This document shows, one piece after another, positions 7,483 through 16,817 of a stretch of 64,000 nt of DNA. Origin of the DNA: Phyllobacteriaceae bacterium (lineage in GTDB: Bacteria; Pseudomonadota; Alphaproteobacteria; Rhizobiales; Rhizobiaceae); the NCBI GenBank assembly GCA_002708825.1, contig PAPF01000022.1, forward strand, positions 1 to 64,000. Reading direction: 5' to 3'. A program made the translations under genes and the position numbers. The notes beneath the pieces were generated by a model. It saw nothing but the letters and a program-made list of their open reading frames with translations, ran no database searches and was not told the origin of the DNA. The stretch's first letter is position 1. Every line of letters starts with the position of its first letter.

Positions 7483-8652
7483 ATGAGCAATCAGAATTGC
7501 GGGCCGCAGGCCGGACCTTTGGCCGGCACCCTGGTCGTCGCGCTGGAACAGGCCGTCGCGGCGCCGTTCTGCACGTCGCGGCTGGCCGATGCCGGCGCAC
7601 GGGTGATCAAGATCGAACGCAAGGGAGCCGGCGATTTTGCCCGCGGCTACGACACTGCGGCACATGGCGAAAGCGCCTATTTCATCTGGTTGAACCGCGG
7701 CAAGGAATCGGTCGCGCTGGACATCAAGTCCGGCGAGGACCGCGCGCTGCTGCTTGCGATGCTGGAACGCGCCGATGTGTTCATCCAGAACCTTCTGCCC
7801 GGCGCGCTGGAAAAGCTCGGGCTCGATTCGGCGACGCTTCGCGAACGGTTCCCGCAGCTGATCACCTGCGACATCACCGGATATGGCGCCGACGGGCCGA
7901 TGCGGGATGCCAAGGCCTACGACCTTCTGATCCAATGCGAAAGCGGCCTGGCATCGGTCACCGGGACGCCGGACGGCCCTGGCCGGGTGGGGGTGTCGGT
8001 GTGCGACATCTCGACCGGCATGACCGCCCATGCCGCGATCTGCGAGGCGCTCGTGGAGCGCGGCCGCACAGGCCGGGGAACCGGCGTTTCGGTGGCGATG
8101 TTCGACACGCTCGCGGACTGGATGGCGGTGCCGCTGGTGTTTCACGAATACGCGAACCGGCACACGCCGCGGGTCGGTCTGAGCCACCCCAACATCTGCC
8201 CCTATGGCGCGTATACCTGCCGCGATGGCGAACAGATCGTGATCTCGATCCAGAACGAAAGGGAATGGGCGCGGTTCTGCGACACGGTGCTGTCACAGCC
8301 GGACCTGGCCACGGATCCGCGTTTTGACAGCAATGACAGCCGCAACAGCAACCGGGGCGTGCTGCAGCCGATGATCGAGGCCGCCTTTGCGGCGCGGGAC
8401 CGGCCCGACATGCTCGATCTGCTGGCGCGCTCGATGATCGCCTATGGCGCGGTGAACGACATTGCCGCCCTGTCCCAACACCCCCAGCTCGACCGCACGA
8501 CCATCGCGTCGCCCGCGGGCGCGTTTCGCATGCCCGCGCCGCCGATCAGGCGAAGCGGGGGGAATCCGGCGCTCGGCCCCTCGCCCGGCTTCGACGCGGA
8601 TGGCGCGGCGATCCGGACGGAATTCGGCGCGATGTCCAGAAAGGACCGCTGA
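7483..8652 (+). CDS. CaiB/BaiF class III CoA-transferase
   Basis: Complete 389-residue family III CoA-transferase. The N terminus VVALEQAVAAPFCTSRLADAGARVIKIERKG is diagnostic, and the catalytic Asp candidate is in VSVCDISTGMTAH near residue 175. The stretch LVFHEYANRHTPRVGLSHPNICPYGAY is typical of the succinyl-CoA-using and mesaconyl/itaconyl-type branches, but the donor and acceptor cannot be read from sequence. It begins 36 bases after operator site B and ends 4 bases before the start of a second CoA-transferase, so the two are translated together. They may be two subunits or two sequential activities. Confidence 0.88.
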   Translation: MSNQNCGPQAGPLAGTLVVALEQAVAAPFCTSRLADAGARVIKIERKGAGDFARGYDTAAHGESAYFIWLNRGKESVALDIKSGEDRALLLAMLERADVFIQNLLPGALEKLGLDSATLRERFPQLITCDITGYGADGPMRDAKAYDLLIQCESGLASVTGTPDGPGRVGVSVCDISTGMTAHAAICEALVERGRTGRGTGVSVAMFDTLADWMAVPLVFHEYANRHTPRVGLSHPNICPYGAYTCRDGEQIVISIQNEREWARFCDTVLSQPDLATDPRFDSNDSRNSNRGVLQPMIEAAFAARDRPDMLDLLARSMIAYGAVNDIAALSQHPQLDRTTIASPAGAFRMPAPPIRRSGGNPALGPSPGFDADGAAIRTEFGAMSRKDR

Positions 8653-8656
8653 GACC

Positions 8657-9823
8657 ATGAAAACGGAACCCAAGGCATCGATTCTCGATGGCGTGACGAT
8701 CGTCGACCTGACCTCGGTGGTGTTCGGCCCGCTGGCGACCCAGATGCTGGGCGAGCTGGGTGCCGACGTGATCAAGGTCGAAAGCCCGGAGGGCGACCTT
8801 TTGCGGCAGGTCCAGCCGTCGCGGAACAAGAAGATGGGCGCGGCCTTTCTCGGCACCAACCGCAACAAGCGCAGCGTCGTTCTCGATCTGAAGACCGCTA
8901 ACGACCAGGGACGCTTGCGCAGGTTGCTTGCCGATGCGGATGTGATGATTTCCAGCATCCGGCCCGCCGCGCTCGCGCGCCTGTCTCTCGACCCCGAAAC
9001 CCTGCGGCGCGAGAACCCGAACCTGATCACCGTTTCGGCCACAGGCTACGGCCAGGACGGGCCCTATGCCGATCGGCCCGCCTTCGACGACATCGTACAG
9101 TCGGTTTCGGGGCTGGCCAGCCTTGCCGCCCTGCGCGACCCCAACGCGCCGCCTGCCTATGCGCCGACAATCCTGGCCGACAAGCTGGGCGGCGTGACCG
9201 CGGCCTATGCGGTGATGGCGGCGCTGTTTCACCGCGAACGCACCGGCGAGGCACAGCATGTCGAAGTGCCGATGTTCGAAACGCTTTCTTCCTTCCTTCT
9301 GGTCGAGCATCTTGACGGTGCCACGTTCGAGGAGACTCCGCAGGATTTCGGCTATGCCCGTATGCTGGTGCCGCACCGCCGACCAGTGCAGACACGGGAC
9401 GGCTACATCACCATCCTACCCTATACCAATGTCCAATGGGCACGCTTTTTCCAGGCGGTCGGCCGCACCGACATGGTCGATCATCCCTGGGTGACGGACA
9501 TGGATGCGCGCAGCCGCAATATCGGCGCGGTCTACGACATGGTGGCCGAACTGGCACCGACCCGGACCACCGATGAATGGATGGAGCTGATGCAACAGGC
9601 CGACATCCCGGCGATGCCGGTGCGAAACCTTGCCGATCTGCCAGCCGATCCGCATCTTGCCGCGACAGGCTTCTTTCAGCGGCTGGACCACCCCAGCGAG
9701 GGCACGATCTGGGCGACACGCCCGCCGGTACGGTTCTCGGCCACGCCGGCGCGGTCCGACCACCGCCCGGCGCCCCGCCTGGGCGAGCATACCGCCGAGA
9801 TCCTGGGGGCCGGCGACGACTGA
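8657..9823 (+). CDS. CaiB/BaiF class III CoA-transferase (second of a tandem pair)
   Basis: This 388-residue CoA-transferase starts at the ATG after the previous stop. Its opening (TIVDLTSVVFGPLATQMLGELGADVIKVESPEGD) differs clearly from the gene before it, so the pair is not a recent duplication. The catalytic Asp candidate is in TILADKLGGVTAA near residue 172. The transcript converges with the ACAD on the other strand only 25 bases downstream, where a GC-rich imperfect inverted repeat (9824-9844) may end transcription. Likely role: CoA activation of a substrate or intermediate. Confidence 0.88.
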   Translation: MKTEPKASILDGVTIVDLTSVVFGPLATQMLGELGADVIKVESPEGDLLRQVQPSRNKKMGAAFLGTNRNKRSVVLDLKTANDQGRLRRLLADADVMISSIRPAALARLSLDPETLRRENPNLITVSATGYGQDGPYADRPAFDDIVQSVSGLASLAALRDPNAPPAYAPTILADKLGGVTAAYAVMAALFHRERTGEAQHVEVPMFETLSSFLLVEHLDGATFEETPQDFGYARMLVPHRRPVQTRDGYITILPYTNVQWARFFQAVGRTDMVDHPWVTDMDARSRNIGAVYDMVAELAPTRTTDEWMELMQQADIPAMPVRNLADLPADPHLAATGFFQRLDHPSEGTIWATRPPVRFSATPARSDHRPAPRLGEHTAEILGAGDD

Positions 9824-9848
9824 CGCCGCACCGGCCCGGTGGCGCGGG

Positions 9849-11006
9849 TCAGATGTCGATCGACCGCGCGATCAGTTCCTTCATGATCTCGTTGGTGCCG
9901 CCATAGATCATCTGCACCCGGCTGTCGGCGTAGAGCCGCGCGATCGGGAACTCCATCATGAAGCCATAGCCGCCATGCAGTTGCAGGCATTCGTGCATGA
10001 CCTCGTTCTGCGTCTGGCTGCCCCACCATTTCGCCATCGACGCGGTAGCCGCATCCAGCCTGCCGGTTTCCAGGCGGGCTATCCCGTCATTGACGAAGCT
10101 GCGCAGCAATTCGGCCTTCGTCTTGCATTCCGCCAGCTTGAACCGGGTGTTCTGGAAATCCATGATCCGGCTGCCGAACGCCTTGCGGTCCTGGACGTAT
10201 TTCACCGTCTCGGCGATTGCGAAGTCGATGAAGCCAAGCGCGGTGATGCCGATCATCAGCCGTTCCCAGGGCAGTTGCTTCATCAGTTGATAGAACCCCT
10301 GCCCCTCCTCCTGGCCCAGCAGGTTCGCCGTCGGCACCCGCACATCCTCGAAGAACAGCTCGGCCGTATCCGACCCCTTCATGCCGAGTTTCTTCAGGTT
10401 CCGCCCGCGGCGAAACCCTTCGGCATCCTCGGTTTCCAGCACGATCAGCGACACGCCCTTGGCCCCGGCGCTGCGGTCGGTTTTGGTCACGATCACGATG
10501 ATGTCGGCGGTGTGCCCGTTGGTGATGAATATCTTCGAGCCGTTGATTTTGTAGTGATTGCCGTCCTTCTCCGCATAGGTCTGGACGTTTTGCAGGTCCG
10601 AACCCGTTCCCGGTTCGGTCATGGCGATCGCCGCCACGCTCTCGCCGCTGATCAGTCGGGGCAGCCACTTCTTCTTCTGCTCTTCGCTGCCATAGGCGTC
10701 CAGGTAATGGATCACGATGCTCTGGATACCGTACCCCCAGCCGGTGTCGCCGGTGCGCCCCTGTTCGTAGACAGTAAGCGCGTCGAAACCGATGCCGCCG
10801 CCGAACCCGCCATATTCCTCGGCGATGGAACCGCCCATGACGCCCTGTTCGCCAACCTTGCGCCAGAAATCGCGGTCGACGATCCCCTGTTCGGCCCATT
10901 TGTCGACATTCGGCGCCATCTCGGCGTCGAACAGCTTGCGCGTCGTTTCGGCGAACATCCTGTGTTCGTCCGAAGCCCAGGCCGAGGAATTCGTGATCAG
11001 CGACAT
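9849..11006 (-). CDS. Acyl-CoA dehydrogenase
   Basis: Single-gene transcript encoding a 385-residue ACAD. MTEPGTGSDLQNVQT is the FAD/substrate motif of the middle domain, LHGGYGFMMEFPIAR the C-terminal FAD contact, and MIYGGTNEIMKELIAR the end segment. Gly replaces Glu at the Y-E-G-T position, so the base probably lies elsewhere, as in the isovaleryl-type enzymes. I use the ATG at 11006 (MSLITNSS); the upstream in-frame extension would need a TTG. A degenerate island operator lies 36 bases upstream. Electrons should go to the ETF encoded at 13.4-15.1 kb. Confidence 0.88.
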   Translation of the reverse strand: MSLITNSSAWASDEHRMFAETTRKLFDAEMAPNVDKWAEQGIVDRDFWRKVGEQGVMGGSIAEEYGGFGGGIGFDALTVYEQGRTGDTGWGYGIQSIVIHYLDAYGSEEQKKKWLPRLISGESVAAIAMTEPGTGSDLQNVQTYAEKDGNHYKINGSKIFITNGHTADIIVIVTKTDRSAGAKGVSLIVLETEDAEGFRRGRNLKKLGMKGSDTAELFFEDVRVPTANLLGQEEGQGFYQLMKQLPWERLMIGITALGFIDFAIAETVKYVQDRKAFGSRIMDFQNTRFKLAECKTKAELLRSFVNDGIARLETGRLDAATASMAKWWGSQTQNEVMHECLQLHGGYGFMMEFPIARLYADSRVQMIYGGTNEIMKELIARSIDI

Positions 11007-11042
11007 TGTGAAACCCGTATGTTTGCGGTTGCGTTGCAAAAA

Positions 11043-11058
11043 TCTAACAAATGTTTAA
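11043..11058. promoter_or_regulatory. Operator site C (one degenerate half)
   Basis: TCTAACAAATGTTTAA has a perfect left half of the island motif and a right half with two mismatches. It lies upstream of the ACAD starting at 11006. Confidence 0.6.
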
Positions 11059-11266
11059 TTTTTCAGCAACCGACCTGACCCGTGGAAAACGCCGTGTCAC
11101 GCGCTTTCTCATCGGCAGCGAAATGAGCTTTCGCGACATGCAGGTCCTCACGCGAGTTGTTGGGCTTCAGCACCCGCCGTGCTCGCGGTTCGCCGTAGAA
11201 AATAACATTATGCCCCTTCGCCGGTCTTGATGTGTTTGGACTTGTCCGGATTTTGTGGAGCGGCTT
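11059..11266. other. Intergenic region, no gene recognised
   Basis: Lies between the ACAD promoter and the IS3 remnant. I see no credible reading frame. The right part (from about 11230) probably still belongs to the IS3 remnant, but I could not define its end. Confidence 0.5.
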
Positions 11267-11378
11267 TCACTCTGCGATGGCCATTTCGGCCTCGAATGAT
11301 ACCGGCGATTCGTATCCCAGAGCGGAATGCCGCCGACGTGGATTGAAAATGCCATCGATATGTCGGCCAAGAGCCAGT
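11267..11378 (-). pseudogene. IS3-family transposase OrfB, C-terminal remnant
   Basis: On the minus strand this stretch reads HIDGIFNPRRRHSALGYESP and then VSFEAEMAIAE before a TGA at 11267-11269. That is the very end of an IS3-family DDE transposase (the F-N-x-x-R-x-H-S-A-L-G-Y tail). Nothing of the catalytic core upstream survives; the next sequence to the right is OrfA-like, so a large internal deletion has occurred. Confidence 0.75.
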
Positions 11379-11410
11379 TCTGCGGCGGTGCGGGTCTGGA
11401 AGATCGTTCT

Positions 11411-11560
11411 TCAGACCAGTTCGTTCTCCTTGCGAAGTCGTGCCAGTTCCTTGGCCGTATCCTCGTGCGGACCGGCCAACAAATCAGCTTCCCGGTATTG
11501 CCGCTTCCAGCGCGTCAGGCTCGATAATCCGATCCCCAAGTCGTCCGCAACCTGCATAAC
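11411..11560 (-). pseudogene. IS3-family OrfA fragment (second, different group)
   Basis: About 50 residues starting VMQVADDLGIGLSSLTRWK and ending ARLRKENELV before a TGA. This is the recognition-helix and leucine-zipper part of an IS3 OrfA, but the type differs from the OrfA start at 11568-11762. It sits in a different frame from that start, so the remnant appears to join two elements. Confidence 0.7.
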
Positions 11561-11567
11561 CGTTGAC

Positions 11568-11762
11568 CTGATCCTCGTCGATCTCCGGCTTCGGTCGGCC
11601 CGCGCCCGAAGCGCCTTCGAGCAACGCACGCTTCCACTGATGGATCATCGTCGGGTGAACACCGAACCGGCTTGCCAGTTCCGATACCGTCTCCTCGCCC
11701 TTTACTGCTTCCAGGGCGACCTTCGCCCTGAAGTCCGGCGAATGCTGCTTGCGTTTCGACAT
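11568..11762 (-). pseudogene. IS3-family OrfA, N-terminal fragment
   Basis: Starts MSKRKQHSPDFRAKVALEA with a good ribosome site (GAAGGAGATCAGAG) and runs through the helix-turn-helix GVHPTMIHQWKRALLEG to PEIDEDQV, after which the frame is lost. A few residues after LLEGASG appear to be missing relative to typical OrfA. The element start lies to its right, ending at or before 11840 where the IS110-type element begins. Confidence 0.72.
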
Positions 11763-11840
11763 CTCTGATCTCCTTCTCGTCGAAGACCAGCAGACAACAA
11801 ATCGTAGCTTACGTCAGTGTCCGATTTCCGGGGGGTATGT

Positions 11841-11855
11841 ATGAACTGCCTTCCC
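11841..11855. repeat. Inverted repeat, left copy (IS110/IS1111 element)
   Basis: ATGAACTGCCTTCCC, the exact reverse complement of 13163-13177. Confidence 0.8.
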
Positions 11856-12082
11856 CTGCAAGCGATTTGTCGATGCACCGCTGACCCTGCTTCTATGTAT
11901 TCGGTCTGTTTGTGAGGCCATTCGATCTGCCCCTGACCAAGATGGGAAGTCGCGCGTCCTGTGTCTCGTTAGCTCATCGGCACTCGGGGGCCATGCTCCC
12001 CGTCAGACTTACAGAACGCCGATTGGTCGTTGGTCCATCTCCTTCTCGCCCGCAGATTCCTCTATTTTTCGTCTCGCTGGAC

Positions 12083-13111
12083 TTACGAACCGACCAGCGC
12101 AGCGGCTCGGTATCGTTCGCCTTTCGTCAAGACGGCCCAGGCAATGCGCGCTAACTTGTTGGCCATGGCAACCGTAGCGACGTTCACATGCGCTCGCTCC
12201 TTCAGACCATCCGCCCATCGCGTTATCGGCGACGTCCTGTCGCGCACGAGATGCAGCACCGTTCGTGCGCCGTGGATGAAGAGTTTGCGCAAGTAGCGAT
12301 TGCCGTGCTTCGAGATACCGATAAGCTTTGCCTTGCCAGCCGTCGTGATTTGTCGCGGAACAAGGCCGAGCCAAGCAGCGAGATCGCGGCCCTTGCCGAA
12401 GCTGCTGCCGGTACCGACGGCCGCTACGAGGGCCGAGGCGATCGTCGGACCAACACCGGGGATCTCCATCAGCCGCCGCATGTCGGCGTTTGTCTTGGCG
12501 AGTTCCTTGATCTCGGCATCGATGGCCGCAACCCGGCGGTTGATGTCTGCCAGTTCTGTTGCCATGTCCGACAACATCAGGACGATGCGGTGCGATAGAT
12601 CGACAGTGCCCCCCGCCGCCAGTCTTGTCAGTTCTTTCTGAAATACGTGACGGCCTGTACCGACACGAATACCGCGTTCCATCAGAAAGCCACGACCCTG
12701 ATTGATCAGGCGCGTCCTATCCGACACCAGACGTTCCCGCGCACGGTGCAAAGCCTGGAGGTCGAGTTGCTCTTCAGATTTGATTGCAACGAACGACATT
12801 GTTGGTCGGGTGGCGGCTTCGGCGATCGCCTCTGCATCGCGGTCGTCATTCTTGTGAACCTTCACATAAGGCCGGACATACAGCGGCGACATCAATCGGG
12901 GCTCATGCCCATGTTGGAGGCAGAAGCGCCCAATGTGATGTGCGCCCCCGCAGGCCTCCATCGCGACAATACAAGCCGGCAACTCCGCCAGAAAATCCAG
13001 CAGTCGAAACCGTTGGATGCGTTTGCGGAAAATCACAGCGCCGCTGGCATCAAGCCCCGCAAGGCTGCAAACCGTCTTGCCCAGATCAATCCCAAGAACC
13101 GTGATATCCAT
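12083..13111 (-). CDS. IS110-family transposase (DEDD)
   Basis: Complete 342-residue transposase. The N-terminal RuvC-like domain opens MDITVLGIDLGKTV (first catalytic Asp in GIDLGK), and MEACGGAHHIGR follows near residue 72. The C-terminal Transposase_20 domain holds the helix-hairpin-helix MEIPGVGPTIASALVAAVG and the SSFGKGRDLAAWLGLVPRQ segment that carries the catalytic Ser of this family. I choose the ATG at 13111 because GGAGAAGAAGGAG lies in front; the longer frame to 13177 would start inside the inverted repeat. It looks intact, so the element may still be mobile. Confidence 0.9.
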   Translation of the reverse strand: MDITVLGIDLGKTVCSLAGLDASGAVIFRKRIQRFRLLDFLAELPACIVAMEACGGAHHIGRFCLQHGHEPRLMSPLYVRPYVKVHKNDDRDAEAIAEAATRPTMSFVAIKSEEQLDLQALHRARERLVSDRTRLINQGRGFLMERGIRVGTGRHVFQKELTRLAAGGTVDLSHRIVLMLSDMATELADINRRVAAIDAEIKELAKTNADMRRLMEIPGVGPTIASALVAAVGTGSSFGKGRDLAAWLGLVPRQITTAGKAKLIGISKHGNRYLRKLFIHGARTVLHLVRDRTSPITRWADGLKERAHVNVATVAMANKLARIAWAVLTKGERYRAAALVGS

Positions 13112-13162
13112 CAGAATGCTCCTTCTTCTCCACCAAACGCGCGACAATAGCTGCGTCTCGGC

Positions 13163-13177
13163 GGGAAGGCAGTTCAT
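13163..13177. repeat. Inverted repeat, right copy (IS110/IS1111 element)
   Basis: GGGAAGGCAGTTCAT, the exact reverse complement of 11841-11855. Confidence 0.8.
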
Positions 13178-13339
13178 TCCATTAGCTCAAATCCGGCACC
13201 GCCTTGATGACAGCTTACGTTCCGTGTCTGGACTTTGGCTTATACGGCAAACTATTCTGCAACGAGAATCAGCACGCGAACGTCGCGCAACTCACCGCAA
13301 GACGAAACGCCGGGTCCGGTGGGCGCTTACTCTGACACC

Positions 13340-13368
13340 AAAAGAGGCCCCGGTCTTGCCGGAGCCTC
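13340..13368 (-). terminator. Rho-independent terminator of the etfBA operon
   Basis: Read on the minus strand, GAGGCTCCGG-CAAGA-CCGGGGCCTC forms a 10-bp stem with one mismatch, followed directly by TTTT. It lies about 60 bases after the etfA stop. The rest of 13178-13427 holds no recognisable gene. Confidence 0.75.
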
Positions 13369-13427
13369 CAATCGTTTCCAAACAGGCCGGGATGGCGGGC
13401 CTTTTCATATTCGAAGTGGAACTGGAC

Positions 13428-14354
13428 TTACAGCTTTTCGATCAGTTCGGGTACAGCGGAAAAGAGGTCTGCGGCGAGGCCGAAGTCGGCGACCTGGAAG
13501 ATCGGCGCTTCTTCATCCTTGTTGATCGCCACGATAATCTTGCTGTCTTTCATTCCCGCGAGATGCTGGATGGCGCCGGAAATGCCCACTGCGACATAAA
13601 GGTCAGGAGCCACCACCTTGCCGGTCTGTCCGACCTGCCAGTCATTCGGTGCAAAGCCCGAATCCACTGCAGCACGCGACGCGCCGACGGCGGCGCCCAG
13701 TTTGTCGGCCAGCCTCTCGATCAACGCAAAATCGTCTTTGGAGCCGACACCGCGACCGCCGGAAACGACCACGCCGGCCGAGGTGAGTTCAGGGCGGTCG
13801 CTCTCGGCAACCTTGTCTTCAACCCATTCAGATAGCTCTGGGTTGTGCGCGGCACCGATTGTTTCAATGCTCGCCGAGCCGCCATCGCCGGCAGCGTCGA
13901 ATGTCGATGTCCGGAAGGTCACAACCTTGGTTACATCCTTTGACCTCACGGTCTGTACTGCGTTGCCTGCGTAGATGGGGCGCTCGAATGTATCGGCGTC
14001 AACGACCCCGGAGACATCTGAGATAACCATGACATCAAGCAATGCAGCCACACGGGGCATGATGTTTTTGGCATCGGTCGTGGCCGGTGCGCAAATATGG
14101 GAAAAGTCACCGGCTAATGAAGTGATCAGAGCGGCTGTCGGTTCGGCTAGGCGGTGCCCGAGCGAGGCATCTTCGGCCACAAGCACCTTGGCGACATCGT
14201 TGATCCTGGCCGCGGCTTCACCCGCCGCAGCTGCCGAAGCGCCGGCGCAAAGCACCGTGACATCGCCAAGCGCCTTGGCAGCGGTAACCGCCTTTGCCGT
14301 AGCGTCGAAGGCGAGTTCGCCATTGTTCACTTCTGCCAGTAGTAGGACTGCCAT
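13428..14354 (-). CDS. etfA: Electron transfer flavoprotein, alpha subunit
   Basis: ETF accepts electrons from acyl-CoA dehydrogenases and passes them to ETF:quinone oxidoreductase. This 308-residue alpha subunit has the normal length. The C-terminal FAD domain is intact: [14 protein letters not shown] near residue 193, [20 protein letters not shown] near 230-250, and [17 protein letters not shown] after it, which is the alpha-ETF signature. The start overlaps the etfB stop by one base (TGATG). As the last gene of the leftward operon it links the ETF supply to expression of the catabolic island. Confidence 0.96.
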   Translation of the reverse strand: MAVLLLAEVNNGELAFDATAKAVTAAKALGDVTVLCAGASAAAAGEAAARINDVAKVLVAEDASLGHRLAEPTAALITSLAGDFSHICAPATTDAKNIMPRVAALLDVMVISDVSGVVDADTFERPIYAGNAVQTVRSKDVTKVVTFRTSTFDAAGDGGSASIETIGAAHNPELSEWVEDKVAESDRPELTSAGVVVSGGRGVGSKDDFALIERLADKLGAAVGASRAAVDSGFAPNDWQVGQTGKVVAPDLYVAVGISGAIQHLAGMKDSKIIVAINKDEEAPIFQVADFGLAADLFSAVPELIEKL

Positions 14355-15112
14355 CAGATTGCTCCTGCCTCTTTGAGTTTCGAAACGAGCATGTCGACCG
14401 AGTCGACCATTTCGCCCCCCTTGCGTGCCTTTGGCTCGGCTATCGAAACGACCTCGAGGCGCGGACTTACATCGACGCCATAGTCTTCCGGGGTCTTTTC
14501 ATCCAAATGCTTCTTCTTCGCCTTCATGATGTTGGGCAGTGAGGCATAGCGCGGCTCGTTCAGGCGCAGATCGACAGTCACGACGGCCGGCATCTTCACT
14601 TTGATCGCCTGCAGACCGCCATCGACCTCGCGGGTGACCACCGCATGATTGCCGTCTATCTCGACCTTCGAGGCAAAAGTCGCCTGGCTCCAGCCCAGCA
14701 ATGCAGAAAGCATCTGGCCGGTCGCATTCATGTCATTGTCGATCGCCTGTTTGCCGGCCAGCACGATTCCCGGCTTTTCTTCGTCGATAATGCTCTTGAG
14801 GATCTTGGCAACGGCCAGAGGTTCGATATCCGTATGAACGTCTTTGGCGGCAACCACCAAAATCGCCCGGTCGGCACCCATGGCCAAGGCGGTACGCAAC
14901 GTTTCCTGCGCCTGCTTGACACCAACGGAAACGACAACAATCTCTTCCGCCTTTCCCGCCTCTTTCAACCGGATCGCCTCTTCCACGGCAATCTCATCGA
15001 ACGGGTTCATTGACATCTTCACATTGGCAAGATCGACATCCGATCCGTCCGCCTTTACGCGGACCTTCACGTTGTAATCGATCACGCGTTTGACGGGCAC
15101 AAGCACCTTCAT
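14354..15112 (-). CDS. etfB: Electron transfer flavoprotein, beta subunit
   Basis: Beta subunit of ETF, 252 residues. It opens [19 protein letters not shown] and contains [16 protein letters not shown] near residue 37 and [44 protein letters not shown] near residues 158-202, the usual beta-ETF signature ending in the dehydrogenase-recognition loop. It partners etfA. It sits 44 bases after a crotonase gene, so this ETF is embedded in the catabolic operon rather than standing alone as a housekeeping copy. Confidence 0.96.
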   Translation of the reverse strand: MKVLVPVKRVIDYNVKVRVKADGSDVDLANVKMSMNPFDEIAVEEAIRLKEAGKAEEIVVVSVGVKQAQETLRTALAMGADRAILVVAAKDVHTDIEPLAVAKILKSIIDEEKPGIVLAGKQAIDNDMNATGQMLSALLGWSQATFASKVEIDGNHAVVTREVDGGLQAIKVKMPAVVTVDLRLNEPRYASLPNIMKAKKKHLDEKTPEDYGVDVSPRLEVVSIAEPKARKGGEMVDSVDMLVSKLKEAGAI

Positions 15113-15156
15113 AACTGCGGTCTCTCCATAAGTCTCTTGATGTGGCCTCGACCGTG

Positions 15157-15939
15157 TCAGCGGTCTTTGAACTCTGGTTTTCTTTTCTCCGAGAAAGCCA
15201 ACATGGCCTCTGGAAAGTCATGCGCGCAAAGCAGAACGCTTTGAGTATCGCGCTCGATGTCCAGCGCTTCGATGTAGCTGCACTCGGCCGAAGCGCGCAT
15301 GACGCGCTTGGCCGTCTGCACACCGAACATCGGATGCGCCGCAATCTCCCGGGCGATCTCCACGGCGCGGCTTTCGACCTGCCCCGAGGGAACGCATTCC
15401 TCGACCACGCGAAGCTCTCTTGCCGCGCGCCCGTCGAGTTCACGCCCCGTCAGCACCAGCATCCGGGCGACGCCCGCGCCAGCCCTTTGCTGCAACAACC
15501 AGCTCGACCCGGTATCAGGACAGCCTCCAACACGGGCAAACACCTCGCAGAGGCGCGCATCTTCTGCGGCAACGACAATGTCGGCCGACAGCGCAAGGCT
15601 CAATCCGGCCCCATAGGCAACGCCATTCACGGCCGCGATCAGGGGCTTGCGAAAGAGATAGGCGGCGCGCCCGCCATCGTGGACTTTTTCGACCATTTCC
15701 GATGTGGCCCTGGCCCCTTTGGCGATTTCCGACTGAAACCCGACCAGATCGCCACCGCTGCTGAAATGATCGCCGCCGGTCATCACCACGGCGCGAACGC
15801 CGTCGTCCCGATCAGCCTCGCGCAGGTTCTCGATCAGCGCGTCGACAAAGGCAATGCTGTACGGGTTCCGCTTCCCGGGTTGGAGAAATCGTAGAATGCC
15901 GATGGGGCCATCCCTGTCCAGGCGCATCAGCTCGCTCAT
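15157..15939 (-). CDS. Crotonase-family enoyl-CoA isomerase (PaaG/ECI-like)
   Basis: Crotonase-fold protein of 260 residues. The first oxyanion-hole loop is present as HFSSGGDL. The two Glu residues of true hydratases are missing: the first segment reads [13 protein letters not shown] (Ser at the Glu144 position) and the second [19 protein letters not shown]. The P-D-x-G-S-x-x-L pattern puts an Asp where PaaG and delta3,delta2-enoyl-CoA isomerases keep their catalytic base, so double-bond shift is more likely than hydration. The ATG at 15939 has AAGGAG ahead of it. It follows another crotonase and precedes etfB in the same operon. Confidence 0.85.
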   Translation of the reverse strand: MSELMRLDRDGPIGILRFLQPGKRNPYSIAFVDALIENLREADRDDGVRAVVMTGGDHFSSGGDLVGFQSEIAKGARATSEMVEKVHDGGRAAYLFRKPLIAAVNGVAYGAGLSLALSADIVVAAEDARLCEVFARVGGCPDTGSSWLLQQRAGAGVARMLVLTGRELDGRAARELRVVEECVPSGQVESRAVEIAREIAAHPMFGVQTAKRVMRASAECSYIEALDIERDTQSVLLCAHDFPEAMLAFSEKRKPEFKDR

Positions 15940-15950
15940 CGCGGTCTCCT

Positions 15951-16727
15951 TCAGGTTCCGGTCCACACCGGCTCGCGCTTTTCGGCAAAGGCCTTGGGAC
16001 CTTCGATGGCGTCATTGCTGGCATAGACCACTTCGTGCAGGCGCTTGCCCTCTTCCAAGCCGCCCGCGCAGCCCAGATCCATTGTGGCGCGTACGCTCGC
16101 CTTCGCGGCGATCACCGATAATGGCGCGCCCTTGGCGATCCGCGTTGCCAGATCCCGGGCGCGGGCGCGCACGGCGTCGGGCGTATCTTCGATATAGTTG
16201 GTGAATCCGTATTCGTGCAGCCGCTCGATCGGAAACAGGTCGCCGGTCAGGACGATCTCCATCAACACGGGTTGCGGCAGCATCGACAGCGCCGGCGACG
16301 CCCAGGGCGAACCGCGGCCGATCTTGACTTCGGTAATGCCGACCTTGGTGCCCTTCAAACCGACACGCAAATCGCAGTTCAGGGTCAGCATCATGCCGCC
16401 TGCCATCAGCGATCCGGTCATCGCTGCGATGATCGGTTTCTTGCAGGCACGCATGGTCTCGTGAAAGGGATCGCGCATTTTGGTCAGGATATCCACGCCT
16501 TCGGCGCGCGCGATCTGGGTGGCTTCCTTAAGGTCGAGCCCGGCGCTGAACACGCCGCAATCTGCAGAGGTTAGAATCGCCACGCGGATCGCATTGTCGG
16601 CCTCGACCCTTTCCCAAGCCTCGGTCAGCCCGTTGGTGGCCGCCACGGAAAGAGCATTCTTGCGCTCTGGACGGTTGATGCAAACCGTCGCAATCCCTTC
16701 TTCAACCGTCACTTCGATCGGGTTCAT
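15951..16727 (-). CDS. Crotonase-family protein (enoyl-CoA hydratase/isomerase)
   Basis: Crotonase of 258 residues, starting at MNPIEVTVEEG with AGGA upstream. VFSAGLDL is the first oxyanion loop. The segment LMAGGMMLTLNCDL has Met at the Glu144 position, while Glu is kept at the second position (VGITEVKIGRG). Single-Glu crotonases include isomerases, AUH-like hydratases and hydrolases, so the reaction is open. It comes after the binding-protein genes and a strong RNA hairpin, which may lower its expression relative to the transporter. Confidence 0.82.
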   Translation of the reverse strand: MNPIEVTVEEGIATVCINRPERKNALSVAATNGLTEAWERVEADNAIRVAILTSADCGVFSAGLDLKEATQIARAEGVDILTKMRDPFHETMRACKKPIIAAMTGSLMAGGMMLTLNCDLRVGLKGTKVGITEVKIGRGSPWASPALSMLPQPVLMEIVLTGDLFPIERLHEYGFTNYIEDTPDAVRARARDLATRIAKGAPLSVIAAKASVRATMDLGCAGGLEEGKRLHEVVYASNDAIEGPKAFAEKREPVWTGT

Positions 16728-16781
16728 ATTCCTGCCTATCTTGATCTGGGAACCGCTTTCGGCCAGCGGACAGCCGGGGGG

Positions 16782-16809
16782 CTCCCCGCGGCACAAAGGC
16801 CGCGGGGAG
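16782..16809 (-). other. Intergenic RNA hairpin after a binding-protein gene
   Basis: CTCCCCGCGGC and GCCGCGGGGAG form an 11-bp perfect stem with a 6-base loop, 8 bases after the binding-protein stop (16818). No T-run follows, so it is probably not a terminator. Hairpins at this position commonly protect the upstream binding-protein mRNA and cause partial termination. Confidence 0.7.
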
Positions 16810-16817
16810 GATTGGTA

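Larger units (their letters stand above)
11841..13177 (-). mobile_element. IS110-family (IS1111-like) insertion sequence
   Basis: The boundaries I propose are a 15-base perfect inverted repeat: ATGAACTGCCTTCCC at 11841-11855 and GGGAAGGCAGTTCAT at 13163-13177. Subterminal inverted repeats distinguish the IS1111 subgroup from other IS110 elements. The single transposase gene is complete, with about 230 noncoding bases after its stop and about 65 before its start, as usual for IS110 elements, where the flanks carry the guide RNA. The true ends may lie a few bases outside the repeats. The element sits in an intergenic gap and breaks no recognisable host gene. Confidence 0.75.

Noticed and set aside
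9824-9848. Strong terminator between the CoA-transferase and the convergent ACAD
   Set aside because: The inverted repeat has a bulge and an almost absent loop, and no T-run; mentioned only in the gene entry.
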